In this document: one piece after another, positions 35,704 to 44,817 of the stretch
Layout: each line of letters starts with the position of its first letter
How positions within the stretch are numbered: the stretch's first letter is position 1
NCBI RefSeq assembly: GCF_001013905.1
Contig: NZ_LN831790.1
Location: 7,702,001 to 7,766,000, forward strand
DNA from: Streptomyces leeuwenhoekii
GTDB lineage: Bacteria; Actinomycetota; Actinomycetes; Streptomycetales; Streptomycetaceae
Length of the DNA: 64,000 nt
Reading direction: 5' to 3'
Made by a program: the position numbers and the translations under genes
The notes under the pieces: generated by a model
Told to the model about the DNA's origin: nothing
What the model saw: only the letters and a program-made list of their open reading frames with translations
The model's database searches: none

Positions 35704-36429
35704 TCAGTCCACCGAGAGCTGGTAGACGTTGAAGGCCCGGCGGATCACGGGCTGGGCCACGTTGCGCACCCGCACCCCGCCGGCCGTCATGCCGTGCTCG
35801 GTCCCCAGGTGGGCGTGGCCGTGCACGGCGAGGTCGGCCCCGGCGGTGTCGATCGCCTCGGCCAGCAGGTAACTGCCGAGGAACGGGTGGATCTCCGGCG
35901 GTTCGCCGGCGAGGGTGTCGGCCACCGGCGAGAAGTGCGTCAGGGCGACGCGCGCGTCGCAGCCCTGACGCTCCAGCGCCTCCAGCGCGCCGCGCAGGCT
36001 GTCCGCCGAGCGGCGCGTGGTGCGGACGAACTCCTTCATCACGGGCTCGCCGAACTCGCCCGCGTTCCGGCCCACGAACCCGCCGCCGAACCCCTTGGTG
36101 CCGGCGATGCCCAGGCGTCGCCCGCCGCACTCCACGACGGTGCCCTCACCCTCCAGGACCGTGACACCGGCGTCCTGGAGGATCGCGGTGACCTTCTCGG
36201 GCTGCTCGTCGTGGTGGTCGTGGTTGCCCAGCACCGCCACCACCGGCACCGGCAGGTCACGTACCTCCTGGGCCACCACCCGGGCCTCCTCCGGTGTGCC
36301 GTGCCGGGTCAGGTCTCCCGCGAGCAGCAGCAGGTCGGCGCAGTCGGGCAGGGTCTCGAAGGCCGGCCGCAGCAGCCCCTGGCTGTCCGGTCCCATGTGG
36401 ATGTCTCCGACAGCGGCGACGCGCATCAT
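35704..36429 (-). CDS. Calcineurin-like metallophosphoesterase
   Basis: A 241-aa dimetal phosphoesterase. All signature blocks are intact: GDIHMG (residue 8), LLAGDLTRHG, LGNHDHH (near 68), THFSP and HGHAHLG (near 201). Substrates in this family include nucleotides, cyclic nucleotides and phosphoproteins. Its ATG at 36429 shares a base with the BON gene stop (TGATG), so it is translated by coupling. It is the third gene of a nucleotidyltransferase-BON-phosphoesterase operon. Confidence 0.92.
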   Translation of the reverse strand: MMRVAAVGDIHMGPDSQGLLRPAFETLPDCADLLLLAGDLTRHGTPEEARVVAQEVRDLPVPVVAVLGNHDHHDEQPEKVTAILQDAGVTVLEGEGTVVECGGRRLGIAGTKGFGGGFVGRNAGEFGEPVMKEFVRTTRRSADSLRGALEALERQGCDARVALTHFSPVADTLAGEPPEIHPFLGSYLLAEAIDTAGADLAVHGHAHLGTEHGMTAGGVRVRNVAQPVIRRAFNVYQLSVD

Positions 36430-36722
36430 CACAGCTCCTCCGCATGGTCGGGGCGGGTGGTGTCCGCCACCACGATGTCGCTGTGCACGGTCAGCCCGGC
36501 CAGCTCCTCGTGCACGATCCGCAGCAGCGTCTCGCGGCACTGCGCGGAGGGCACCGTGCCGGTGACCGCGACCGCTCCGGAGCGGATCTCGGCCCGCACC
36601 CCCAGTTCACCGAGCTCCTCGGCGGCGAGCCGGTCCCGCAGATGGGCGATGCGGTAATCGACGTTCCCGGCGGCGGGCGCCGGCCCGGCCGGAACGGGGC
36701 CGTGGGTCGCGGGGTCGTTCAT
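36429..36722 (-). CDS. BON-domain protein
   Basis: A 97-aa cytosolic protein with one BON domain (about 25-90). BON modules are about 60 residues and bind phospholipid surfaces or ligands in other families; here AVTGTVPSAQCRETLLRIV and the VHSDIVVAD strand are visible. There is no signal peptide. Its ATG overlaps the upstream nucleotidyltransferase stop (ATGA), and its stop overlaps the phosphoesterase start. The close coupling suggests the three act together. Confidence 0.88.
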   Translation of the reverse strand: MNDPATHGPVPAGPAPAAGNVDYRIAHLRDRLAAEELGELGVRAEIRSGAVAVTGTVPSAQCRETLLRIVHEELAGLTVHSDIVVADTTRPDHAEEL

Positions 36723-37417
36723 CGCTGGTCCTCCTTCGGCCGGCCGTGCGGCGGGATGATCTCCAGCCGTTCCAGGATGAAGAAGAACGCGGCGGGCATG
36801 GGCGCGTCCCCGCACGAGCGGCGCACCTCGTCCCAGTCGATCTTCTCGCGCAGGGTGCGGGCGATCGGCAGCACCGCCCCGAAGTCGCAGTGGTGCTCCG
36901 AGAACGCCGCCAGCAGGCTCCGCACCAGATCCGTCGGCGAGAGCACCGGCATAAGGACCGAGTCGACCGACAGTTCCTCGGCCCGGTCCAGCATCTCGCG
37001 GGTGACGGGCTCGTGGGCCAGCTCGAAGATGAGGTCGACCTGCTGCCCGAGACAGACCGCCTTCAGCAGCCAGTCCTCGGGAGGGGTGTAGACCATCAGA
37101 CCGGCCTCGCGCAGGGTGGCGGCGACGGCCCCGGCGTCCTCCGGACGGATGCAGAAGTCGACGTCGTGCTGGAGGTTCTGGGTGCCGCCGTGGGCGTACA
37201 CCGCGACGCTGCCCGCCAGGGCGAACGGATGCTCCTTCTTCTTCAGGATGGCGCCGACCTGCTTGGCCGCCTGGAGGATCGCCTGGTTGCGATCGAGGGG
37301 GAGATCGTCCTTCAGCACCTGATTCTGGGGGACGAGCTCGGGATCCCCCGCGGCCAGACGAAGCTCGGGAACGCCGGCGCGCTGGTCGAGAGCGTTGTCG
37401 TCGGCGTGCTGCGTCAT
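36719..37417 (-). CDS. Nucleotidyltransferase-fold protein
   Basis: A 232-aa protein with a pol-beta-type nucleotidyltransferase core. Motif GS (AGSVAVYAHGG, near residue 66) is followed 14 residues later by DVD, and a third acid is in QQVDLIF. Such proteins transfer NMPs to RNA, protein or small molecules, or serve in toxin-antitoxin pairs; the substrate is unknown. The ATG at 37417 has an AGGGGAGA site. It is the first gene of the operon. Confidence 0.8.
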   Translation of the reverse strand: MTQHADDNALDQRAGVPELRLAAGDPELVPQNQVLKDDLPLDRNQAILQAAKQVGAILKKKEHPFALAGSVAVYAHGGTQNLQHDVDFCIRPEDAGAVAATLREAGLMVYTPPEDWLLKAVCLGQQVDLIFELAHEPVTREMLDRAEELSVDSVLMPVLSPTDLVRSLLAAFSEHHCDFGAVLPIARTLREKIDWDEVRRSCGDAPMPAAFFFILERLEIIPPHGRPKEDQR

Positions 37418-37602
37418 TTGCTTCTCCCCTTTCCCGGATGTCCCGGACCATGCGTCCTCCGGCCGGCCCCGGGAAGATGGCGCCGGAGGCCGTGACGGTG
37501 CCATCCATGTACCCGGCGCACTCGCCTCGACACGGGCACCGCCCCACTCGGCCCGGGCGCCGCGGCGCGGGAGCCGGCCCCGGTTCGGGGCACTCGTGGG
37601 CC

Positions 37603-37917
37603 ATGGACGACAACGACAGGCAGCAGACGCAGGCCGGCGACCGGGAGCGCCGCACCGTGGAGCGGCTGGTGGCGGCGTGGCTGGCGGAGACCGAACGGCA
37701 CGACCCTGCCGCGGCCCGCGCGGCCCGCACCGGCTGGGAGCGCGGTTCCCTGCCGGACCGGGCCGCGCAGGACCTGGCCACCTGGGTCACCGCCCGGGTC
37801 ACGGACACCGCGTTCAACGAGGACGAGGGCCCGTACATCGAAGGACCGGTGCGGATCACCCCGGCGGACAAGGACACCGTGCACCGCTGGCTGCGGGCGC
37901 GGGGGCACACCGTCTGA
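37603..37917 (+). CDS. Small hypothetical protein
   Basis: A 104-aa charged, helical protein (ERRTVERLVAAWLAETERHD, then RAAQDLATWVTARVTDTAF). No domain, signal or membrane segment is seen. The ATG at 37603 is the first plausible start; its ribosome site is weak. It converges with the SpoIIE phosphatase gene and stands apart from the divergent operon. Confidence 0.6.
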   Translation: MDDNDRQQTQAGDRERRTVERLVAAWLAETERHDPAAARAARTGWERGSLPDRAAQDLATWVTARVTDTAFNEDEGPYIEGPVRITPADKDTVHRWLRARGHTV

Positions 37918-38028
37918 GACGCCCGCTCACGCCGCGCGCAGGGCGCGCCCGGTTCTCCGGCGGGTGGGAGGCGGACCGGGCCCAACGCCGAGTGCGCGCC
38001 GGACGGCGGACCCGGCGGCTCGGCGGCC

Positions 38029-39210
38029 TCAGCGGGCCGGGGGCTGCCATTCGAACATCAAGATCGTCGCGTCGTCCCGTAGCTTCCCGGTCTGGGAGTC
38101 CAGGATCGAGTGGATGAGGCGGCGCAGCGTCTCCGGCGCCAGTTCGCCGCCCGCCGTCGCCCGGATGACATAGTCCGCGAACCGCTCCAGCCCGAACAGC
38201 TGTGCCTCCCGCGTCCGAGCCTCGGTGACCCCGTCGGTGTACATCAGCACCCGGTCACCGGGCTCCAGCGGGAACTCGTGGACCCGGCGCGGCTCGGTGC
38301 TCAGCCGCGACGGCATGCCGAGCGGGGGATCGGCGTCGTACTCCAGGGCATCGGTGACCAACTGGCCGTCCCGCAGCAGCAAGGGCGCCGGATGCCCGCA
38401 GTTGTACCAGCGCAGGATTCCGCTGGCCAGTTCGAGCTGGGCGAAGACCGCGGTGCAGTACTGCTCCGGAAGCCACTGCGCCAGGGCACTGTCCACGGCG
38501 TCGACGAGCTCGGGGAGCTCGGCCCCGTTGCGCCGGGCGTTGCGGCAGGCGGCCAGCGTCACCGCGCTGGTCAGCCCGGAGGCGAGGTTGTGCCCCATGG
38601 CGTCGACGACGGACACGTGCAGGACCGTCCGGCCGAGCGAGTGGTCGAAGGCGTCGCCGCCGAGCTCGTACGCCGGTTCCAGGACGGCCGTCGAAACGAC
38701 GCGGTCGTTGCCGATCGTGCGGGGCGGCAGGAACGCGCGGAGCATCTCGGAGGGCAGCCGCATCCGTGCCGTGCGGGTGTGCCGGACGAACGAGTCCTCG
38801 TAGGACCGCTTCGAGGTGATCATCATGGCCAGGAGCGAGGCGAGCGCCCTGCTGCGGCACAGCGAGGCGGAGGTCAGCGCCGTCTCGTGCACCGCGAGCA
38901 CGCCGAGCCGCTCCGCGCCGTCCAGCAGCGGCAGCCAGGCGATGATCCCGCCCGAGTCCGACTCCTCCACCCGCAGGGCCTGCGTACGGTACGCCCAGCC
39001 CGCCAGCGAGCCGTCCACCGGGAGCGGCGAGGCGACGTCCGTCTCTGGGACGAGGTGACGTTGTTGCAGGTCCACCAGATAGACGACGGCGTGCCGCAGC
39101 CCGAGGGCCTTGGCGCAGCGCGTCACGGCGGTGGGCAGGTCCAGCGTCAGATGAGCCGGATCGGCGAGGAACTCGTGCAGCGCTTCCTCGCCCGCCTCGG
39201 GCCTCGTCAC
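38029..39210 (-). CDS. GAF-SpoIIE (PP2C) phosphatase
   Basis: A 393-aa cytosolic phosphatase. A GAF-like sensor occupies about residues 20-160 (GLRHAVVYLVDLQQRHLVPE), then the SpoIIE catalytic domain (about 175-385) with GGDAFDHS, DAMGHNLASGLTS and the metal-binding RDDATILMFEW. Such enzymes dephosphorylate anti-anti-sigma proteins in stress partner switching. No kinase domain is fused, unlike the larger phosphatase at 9976. The GTG start at 39210 has GAGGAGAC upstream. Confidence 0.9.
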   Translation of the reverse strand: MTRPEAGEEALHEFLADPAHLTLDLPTAVTRCAKALGLRHAVVYLVDLQQRHLVPETDVASPLPVDGSLAGWAYRTQALRVEESDSGGIIAWLPLLDGAERLGVLAVHETALTSASLCRSRALASLLAMMITSKRSYEDSFVRHTRTARMRLPSEMLRAFLPPRTIGNDRVVSTAVLEPAYELGGDAFDHSLGRTVLHVSVVDAMGHNLASGLTSAVTLAACRNARRNGAELPELVDAVDSALAQWLPEQYCTAVFAQLELASGILRWYNCGHPAPLLLRDGQLVTDALEYDADPPLGMPSRLSTEPRRVHEFPLEPGDRVLMYTDGVTEARTREAQLFGLERFADYVIRATAGGELAPETLRRLIHSILDSQTGKLRDDATILMFEWQPPAR

Positions 39211-39544
39211 CTCGTCTCCTCTCGTCGCGAACCGGCGCGATGGAGCACGTTGTCCCAGCAGTCTGTCACCGCGCGCCCTGGCCCGCGCGTCCACGCGCCT
39301 CGTGCGCCGCCGGCCGGAGCGAGCGGTCCCGGCGAGCCGCCCGGCGGTGTGCCGTGCTTCGTCCGTGCCATTCCGGGCACGCGTCCCGTCGGACGCCGCG
39401 GGTGCGCGGCGGTGGGTCACCCCCGACCCTTGAGTCACCCAGGGCTCCCACGACTCGGGGGCCACCGCGACCCCCGCGTCGCGTCCCCGAGCCACCGACG
39501 ATCCCCGAGTCCGACTGACGGAACCCACCGAGGAGTGGTGCCGC
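39211..39544. other. Intergenic region with short inverted/direct motifs
   Basis: A 334-bp divergent gap. A 9-bp element GACTCGGGG (39452-39460) recurs inverted at 39503-39511, with an additional CCCCGAG at 39485. These might be operator half-sites, but the spacing is wide (42 bp). No coding frame is convincing. Confidence 0.4.
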
Positions 39545-39958
39545 ATGACCGAGTACGAGCGTTCCCGCACCATGCCCGCCCAGCCCGAGCAGGTCTTCGA
39601 CCAGGCCGCCAACGTCGACCAGATGGAGACCTGGCTCCCGGAAGCCCTGCACGTGCATGTCGAGGACCCGCCCGCCGTCACCGTGCACGAGGACCGGACC
39701 GACCAGGACACCTCCGCGCTGCTGCGCGCCCGCCCCGAGCAGATGCGGATCGAGTGGGGCACCCGCGAGCAGGGCAGCTACACCGGCTGGCTCCAGGTCG
39801 CCGGCGTCGGCAGCGGCGCCAGCGAGGTGACCGTGCACCTGTCGTTCTTCGACGACAACCACGACCCCGGCCGCCAGGAAGTGCTCGACGCCCTCGACAG
39901 CAGCCTGAGCCGCCTGGAGGAACAGGTGCGCCTGCGCGTAGAGAACGCGGCGGGCTGA
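39545..39958 (+). CDS. SRPBCC-family protein
   Basis: A 137-aa START/Bet v1-like (SRPBCC) protein. It starts with a conserved strand-turn (YERSRTMPAQPEQVFDQAAN), includes METWLPEALHVHVE and ends with the amphipathic helix (LDALDSSLSRLEEQVRLRV). The fold encloses a hydrophobic ligand cavity; ligands range from lipids to polyketides. The ATG at 39545 has an AGGAG site. No catalytic partner is adjacent. A terminator hairpin follows. Confidence 0.85.
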   Translation: MTEYERSRTMPAQPEQVFDQAANVDQMETWLPEALHVHVEDPPAVTVHEDRTDQDTSALLRARPEQMRIEWGTREQGSYTGWLQVAGVGSGASEVTVHLSFFDDNHDPGRQEVLDALDSSLSRLEEQVRLRVENAAG

Positions 39959-40065
39959 CCCGCCGGGACGGCGCGGCCGACGGCTCGCGGCGGCCGCCCG
40001 CGCGGCGGCTTCGCCATCACCGGCGCAGGGGGGAGGACGATCCGTCCGCGGCCGCCCGGCCGCCA

Positions 40066-40087
40066 GGCCCCGCCGACGGGCGGGGCC
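40066..40087. terminator. Terminator hairpin
   Basis: Nine-base arms GGCCCCGCC (40066-40074) and GGCGGGGCC (40079-40087) around the 4-base loop GACG, between the SRPBCC gene and the convergent gene ending at 40135. Confidence 0.65.
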
Positions 40088-40134
40088 CTGTGCGTCCGGC
40101 GCGGCGGACGAGGCGGACGCGGCGGACGCGGAGG

Positions 40135-40677
40135 TCAGCCTCCGGCGTCCGGGAAGACCGTCCGCACCTGCTGGAGGCGCAGTTCCTCCAGCGTGTCCGT
40201 CTGGCGTCGGGCCCGCTCCAGGAGGCCGTCCAGCTCCCGGGCGTCGAGGCGGTCGTCGGTGTCGGCGAGGTGGCGCAACGTCCGCCACCCGGCCTGTTTG
40301 CCCTGCACGCCCAGCCGCAGCGCCTCCAGCTCCAGCAGGGTGCTCAGCGGCGAGCGGTGCAGCAGCCGCCCGTTGGTCTTCAGCCGTCCCACCCGCTCCG
40401 CCACCCGTCCGGCGTACACCTTGTACTGCCGCACCGGGACGCCGAGCCGCCTCATGACGCGGATCAGCGTCGCGCGGTCCTCGGCGATCTCGGCGGCGAC
40501 GGGCGCCACCGCCGCGCCGAGGGCCGAATCACCGCACGTCCGCACGAGGTACCGGGCGCGCTCCGCCCCGGCGGTGGCGCCCGCCAGATGGTCGTTGAGG
40601 TAGATGCCCAGCAGGGCCGGACCGGTGTACGGGCCCGAGGCGTGGCCGTGCGTCCCCGGGCGTGCTCGCTCGTTCAT
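40135..40677 (-). CDS. Conserved helical protein of unknown function
   Basis: A 180-aa soluble helical protein (YTGPALLGIYLNDHLAGATAG start; helical SALGAAVAPVAAEIAEDRATLIRVMRRLG). No domain is recognised with confidence; the pattern of paired acidic helices resembles ferritin-like or bacterioferritin-like bundles, which is inference only. It is the fourth gene after ctaD; its ATG overlaps the previous stop by 4 bp. Confidence 0.75.
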   Translation of the reverse strand: MNERARPGTHGHASGPYTGPALLGIYLNDHLAGATAGAERARYLVRTCGDSALGAAVAPVAAEIAEDRATLIRVMRRLGVPVRQYKVYAGRVAERVGRLKTNGRLLHRSPLSTLLELEALRLGVQGKQAGWRTLRHLADTDDRLDARELDGLLERARRQTDTLEELRLQQVRTVFPDAGG

Positions 40678-41231
40678 CGCGTGTGCCCTTCGTCGTCGCT
40701 CAGCGCGTGGGACCGGCCGCGGGGCGGCGGGCCCACGTCCGGTCGGCGGCCCGGCCGCAGCGCCGCGTGCCGCTGCCCCGGCCCGGGGCCGCGGCGGGCG
40801 GCCAGGGCGTCGGCGACGGCACCGGTGGCGAAGGCGTAGACGGCCTTGTGCAGCAGGTCCACGACCAGCTCGGAGCGGGGCCAGGTCTGCGGCGGGGCGC
40901 CGACCCCGGTGGCGTTCTCCAGGATCTGGTCGTTGGTCAGTCGCACCACGGCGAACTTCGCCGACGACCACGGCCCGCGCAGCCCCGCGTGGGCCATCAC
41001 CGAGCGCAGGACGCCCAGCAGCGCTCCCTGCCCGACGTGCATGGCGAGATTCACCGGCCTGAGCTGCCGGCCGGGCCGCTCCGGCGCCCCGGTGAGACGC
41101 TCCAGCGTCCGGGCGGGGACGTGCGAGTCGGGACGGCCGGTCAGCCGCTGCTCCGCCTTCTCGCCGAGAGTCATCACGAGCACCCCCGCCGTGCCGGCGA
41201 GGAGCCCTTCCCACAGCGCGCGCTTCATCAT
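40674..41231 (-). CDS. Membrane-associated protein of unknown function
   Basis: A 185-aa protein with an N-terminal hydrophobic segment (LWEGLLAGTAGVLVMTLG) and a second mid-length helix (NLAMHVGQGALLGVLRSVMA), then a polar basic tail. It resembles small DUF1440-like membrane proteins. The ATG at 41231 is likely, with a neighbouring ATG one codon downstream. It sits 58 bp downstream of the preceding gene in the ctaD operon and overlaps the following gene (ATGA). Confidence 0.7.
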   Translation of the reverse strand: MMKRALWEGLLAGTAGVLVMTLGEKAEQRLTGRPDSHVPARTLERLTGAPERPGRQLRPVNLAMHVGQGALLGVLRSVMAHAGLRGPWSSAKFAVVRLTNDQILENATGVGAPPQTWPRSELVVDLLHKAVYAFATGAVADALAARRGPGPGQRHAALRPGRRPDVGPPPRGRSHALSDDEGHTR

Positions 41232-41289
41232 GCCGCCGTGAGTACCCCGATCGCGGACACGCCACCCGGCCGGGGCCGGGTGGGGCCGG

Positions 41290-41664
41290 TCAGCGTCCCA
41301 GCGCGGAGACCGCGGTTCCGACACCCGCGGCGCAGACCACCATCAGCGACGCGCATGCGGCGTGCCGCCGCAGCAGGGTGCGGCGCAGGGTGCGGTAGCG
41401 GGCCTCGTACTCCTGCCGCAGTTCGCCCGCCCGCCGGATCGTGTCCTGGAGCAGCCGGCGGGCGAGGGCGATGCGCTGCTCGACGTAGTGGCGGCTGAGG
41501 TCCTCGGCCTGTGCCGTGGTCAGCCAGGGCAGCGCGGCACACAGCGCGCGCGTCTCGCGGTGGGCGTCGTCGAGGTGGGCCCGTGCCATGAGGTAGCCCT
41601 CGGCTTCCGCGGCGAGGGCGGAGGCGTCGCAGGCCCGCGGGTCACCGCCCCGGCCCGTGCTCAC
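41290..41664 (-). CDS. Small protein coupled to ctaD, C-terminal membrane anchor
   Basis: A 124-aa protein. The N-terminal 95 residues form charged helices ([40 protein letters not shown]) and the C-terminus is a single membrane anchor ([21 protein letters not shown]). The GTG at 41664 overlaps the ctaD stop (GTGA), so it is produced with the oxidase subunit and may assemble with it. It is not a known oxidase subunit. Confidence 0.75.
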   Translation of the reverse strand: MSTGRGGDPRACDASALAAEAEGYLMARAHLDDAHRETRALCAALPWLTTAQAEDLSRHYVEQRIALARRLLQDTIRRAGELRQEYEARYRTLRRTLLRRHAACASLMVVCAAGVGTAVSALGR

Positions 41665-43379
41665 GACCGGTCGCTCTCGTGTCCCGCCGCGTCGATCACG
41701 TCGCGCTTGCCGGTGTTCTCCTTCTCGTCCAGTTGGGCCACGTCGGGGTGGTGGAGGTCGAACGCGGGGGATTCGGAGCGGATGCGGGGCAGGGTGACGA
41801 AGTTGTGGCGGGGCGGCGGGCAGGAAGTGGCCCATTCCAGCGAGCGGCCGTAGCCCCAGGGGTCGTCGACTTCCACCTTCTTGCCGCGCTGGGCGGTCTT
41901 CCAGACGTTGTACAGGAACGGCAGGGTGGACAGGCCCAGCAGGAAGGCGCCGATGCTGGAGACGGTGTTGAGGGCGGTGAACCCGTCGGCGGCGAGATAG
42001 TCGGCGTACCGCCGGGGCATGCCCTCGGCGCCCAGCCAGTGCTGCACCAGGAAAGTGGTGTGGAAGCCGATGAACAGGGTCCAGAAGTGGACCTTCTCCA
42101 GGCGGGTGTCCAGCATCGTGCCGGTCATCTTGGGCCACCAGAAGCTGAAGCCGCCGAACATCGCGAAGACGATGGTGCCGAAGAGCACGTAGTGGAAGTG
42201 GGCGATCACGAAGTAGCTGTCGGTGACATGGAAGTCCAGCGGCGGAGAGGCGAGGAGGACGCCGGTCAGCCCGCCGAAGAGGAAGGTGACGAGGAAGCCG
42301 GCCGCCCACAGCATGGGCGGCTCGAACGACAGCGAGCCCTTCCACATGGTGCCGATCCAGTTGAAGAACTTCACGCCCGTCGGCACGGCGATCAGGAAGC
42401 TCATGAAGGAGAAGAACGGCAGCAACACGGCCTGGGTGGCGAACATGTGGTGGGCCCAGACGGTCACGGACAGGCCGGTGATGGCGATGGTGGCGCCGAC
42501 CAGGCCCATGTAACCGAAGATCGGCTTGCGGGAGAAGACCGGGATGATCTCGGTGATCACGCCGAAGAACGGCAGGGCCAGGATGTAGACCTCGGGGTGG
42601 CCGAAGAACCAGAACAGGTGCTGCCACAGGAGCGACCCGCCGTTCTCGGGGTCGAAGACGTGGGCGCCGAACTGGCGGTCCGCCTGCAGCGCGAACAGCG
42701 CGGCGGCCAGGACGGGGAAGGCCAGCAGGACCAGCACCGAGGTGAGCAGCACGTTCCAGGTGAACAGCGGCATGCGGAACATGGTCATGCCGGGGGCCCG
42801 CATGCAGATGATGGTGGTCACGAAGTTGACCGCGCCCAGGATGGTGCCGAACCCGGACAGCGCCAGGCCCATGACCCACAGGTCGCCGCCGACGTAGGGG
42901 GTGCGCTCCCCGCCGCTGAGCGGGGTGTAGGCGGTCCAGCCGAAGTCCGCGGCGCCCTGCGGGGTGAGGAAGCTGCTCAGGACGATCAGGCCGCCGAAGA
43001 GGAACAGCCAGTACGAGAGCATGTTCAGCCGTGGGAAGGCGACATCGGGCGAGCCGATCTGCAACGGCATGATCGCGTTGGCGAACCCGGCGAACGTGGG
43101 GGTGGCGAAGAGCAGCAGCATGATCGTGCCGTGCATGGTGAACGCCTGGTTGTACTGCTCGGCGGATACGAGCTGCAGGCCCGGCCGGGCCAGCTCCGCC
43201 CGGATCACCATCGCCAGCAGGCCACCGATCAGGAAGAACCCGAACGACGTGATCAGGTACAGATGCCCGATCTTCTTGTGATCGGTCGTGGTCAGCCAGG
43301 AGACGACCACGCGGCCCCTGCCGCGGCGTCCCTTCGCCGCCGGGACGGGAGCGATCGGTTCAGTCGTATGTGTCGCCAT
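41661..43379 (-). CDS. ctaD: Cytochrome c oxidase subunit I (aa3-type), orphan operon
   Basis: A 572-aa subunit with 12 predicted membrane helices. Haem and copper ligands are present: the low-spin haem His in FTMHGTIM, CuB His plus cross-linked Tyr in [15 protein letters not shown], the His pair in VWAHHMFAT and the haem His pair in [11 protein letters not shown]. It couples O2 reduction to proton pumping. The ATG at 43379 has a GAGGAAA site. No ctaC, ctaE or ctaF lies nearby, so it is probably a second copy using subunits encoded elsewhere. Confidence 0.95.
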   Translation of the reverse strand: MATHTTEPIAPVPAAKGRRGRGRVVVSWLTTTDHKKIGHLYLITSFGFFLIGGLLAMVIRAELARPGLQLVSAEQYNQAFTMHGTIMLLLFATPTFAGFANAIMPLQIGSPDVAFPRLNMLSYWLFLFGGLIVLSSFLTPQGAADFGWTAYTPLSGGERTPYVGGDLWVMGLALSGFGTILGAVNFVTTIICMRAPGMTMFRMPLFTWNVLLTSVLVLLAFPVLAAALFALQADRQFGAHVFDPENGGSLLWQHLFWFFGHPEVYILALPFFGVITEIIPVFSRKPIFGYMGLVGATIAITGLSVTVWAHHMFATQAVLLPFFSFMSFLIAVPTGVKFFNWIGTMWKGSLSFEPPMLWAAGFLVTFLFGGLTGVLLASPPLDFHVTDSYFVIAHFHYVLFGTIVFAMFGGFSFWWPKMTGTMLDTRLEKVHFWTLFIGFHTTFLVQHWLGAEGMPRRYADYLAADGFTALNTVSSIGAFLLGLSTLPFLYNVWKTAQRGKKVEVDDPWGYGRSLEWATSCPPPRHNFVTLPRIRSESPAFDLHHPDVAQLDEKENTGKRDVIDAAGHESDRS

Positions 43380-43731
43380 CAGTTTCCTCGGTCGATGCCC
43401 GTCGGCGCGCATGCGGATGCGGTGGCCGAACGGGACACGGGGGGCGCGTCCGGCTCCGGCTGCGTGTGTCGCGCAGCGCGTGCCCGGAGTAACCGAAGTT
43501 AGTCCCCCTTTCCCGACACAACGTCACCAATGGCCTCGTTTGGGCCGAATGGCTGAGGAATTTCGATCCGTCCGGGTGTCTCCGGGCGCGGCCGGGGTGA
43601 CGTCCCCGACGACGCCGCACGCCGCCGCCCTCGCTGCCCCGTCACCCGAATGGCCCCTGCACGTTTCTGATCCCGGTGAATGTGGGGTCTCCTGGACAGG
43701 GACGGCGGCGTCCACCTTGGGAGGCCGGAAC
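43380..43731. other. Intergenic region upstream of ctaD and a small gene
   Basis: A 352-bp divergent gap. No gene, clear promoter pair or regulator palindrome could be recognised; I specifically looked for a Rex-like redox operator and did not find one. Confidence 0.4.
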
Positions 43732-43926
43732 ATGTACGAGATGTGCGTGGGCCCGGAAAAGCCGGGCGGAGCATTGGTGTGGCACGTGATGGCCAAACAA
43801 GCCGCGGCCACCTTGTGCGGGCAGCGACTCGCCGCTCGCATCGAGGCGTCCAGAGCCGAACGGGCACGCCACTGCCCGGACTGCATGGCCTCGTTCGCGG
43901 AGTTGATGACCAGCACGCCGCACTGA
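43732..43926 (+). CDS. Small zinc-ribbon-like protein
   Basis: A 64-aa protein with possible metal ligands His18, Cys29, Cys48 and Cys51 (WHVMAK, TLCGQ, CPDCMASF). The arrangement resembles a treble-clef or zinc ribbon. It has a good GGGAGG site 7 bp before the ATG at 43732. Similar short HxC-CxxC proteins occur in streptomycetes with unknown roles. No partner is adjacent. Confidence 0.75.
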   Translation: MYEMCVGPEKPGGALVWHVMAKQAAATLCGQRLAARIEASRAERARHCPDCMASFAELMTSTPH

Positions 43927-44405
43927 CGCCTGCCCGCGACGGCGGCCGGACACCCGTTCCCTCGAGCGGGGTCCGGCCTCCGTCGTGCCCGCCTGCCACC
44001 GCGTACGGGAAAGCCGGGACGGCCACCCTTCCGTGCCGCGGGTGGCGCTCGACGGGTGCGTGCGGACATTCGCCCGCGACCGTGCGGGGCACGCACCGCT
44101 CCCGTGGCGGTCCCGCCCCGCGGGCCGACCTCCCCCGCCCCGCGTCGAGCGCCCCGGCGAGGCGGCCCGCGGACGAGTCGCCGGTAAGGGCGAGGGCGCA
44201 GACCGATGGCGTGGGGGCCGAGGGGAGCGGCCGTGCGCCCCGGTCGGGCGGGCCGGGGGGCTCGACGGGAGCCGCCGGGCCGCGCCGTCATCCGGCCGTA
44301 CCTCCGCGCGGTCGGGAACTCGGAGACGTGGCAAGGGCGTTGACTTCTCACCCGTCCGGCCTTCCGCGCGCTTTCCCCCAGTGGCGGACATGGGAAGAGG
44401 GAGCC
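43927..44405. other. Intergenic region without a gene
   Basis: A 479-bp gap between two small plus-strand genes. A TTGACT occurs at 44340 without a matching -10 element. Open frames across it are Arg/Pro/Gly-rich shadows. I see no repeat or hairpin of note. Confidence 0.45.
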
Positions 44406-44660
44406 ATGCGCCCGTACGACGACGAACGGCTGCTCGCTCTGGCCGCGCAGCTCGAGCGTGACGATCCCCGGTTCGCCCGCCAGTTCCGGCGTGGCCGCCC
44501 CACCCGGCCCCGCGAGTACCGGCGCACCGGCGCCTGGTGGGCACTGGCGGCCGCCCTCGCCTCGGTCGCCGCGGGAGTGGCCCTGCCCCACGGGCTGCTG
44601 CTCGCCGCCGGTCTGGTCCTGGCCGGTATCGGCCTGGAGCGGTTCGACCCGTACCGCTGA
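44406..44660 (+). CDS. DUF3040-family small membrane protein
   Basis: An 84-aa protein. The N-terminal helix (DDERLLALAAQLERDDPRFAR) is the DUF3040 signature, followed by two membrane helices (WWALAAALASVAAGVALP, GLLLAAGLVLAGIGLERF). Function unknown. The ATG at 44406 has a GAGGGAG site. Confidence 0.85.
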   Translation: MRPYDDERLLALAAQLERDDPRFARQFRRGRPTRPREYRRTGAWWALAAALASVAAGVALPHGLLLAAGLVLAGIGLERFDPYR

Positions 44661-44817
44661 CGGGGTCCGCCGCACGGCCCGGCGGCGGCCCCCGGTACGC
44701 CACCGGTGTCCGACCCCGACCTCACCGCGGGTGGCGCCGCGGTGGGAGAATCAGCCCGCAGGATCGGGGAGCGATGCCGTGGTGGGGGCCGCCCCGGGAG
44801 CGGAAGGAGCCGTCAAC

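Noticed and set aside
36429..37985. A single 518-aa protein covering the BON domain and upstream DNA
   Set aside because: The BON domain has its own ATG coupled to the upstream stop, and the upstream part of the long frame overlaps the nucleotidyltransferase gene in another frame.
43380..43731. Rex-type redox operator upstream of ctaD
   Set aside because: No TTGTGAA-type inverted repeat was found.
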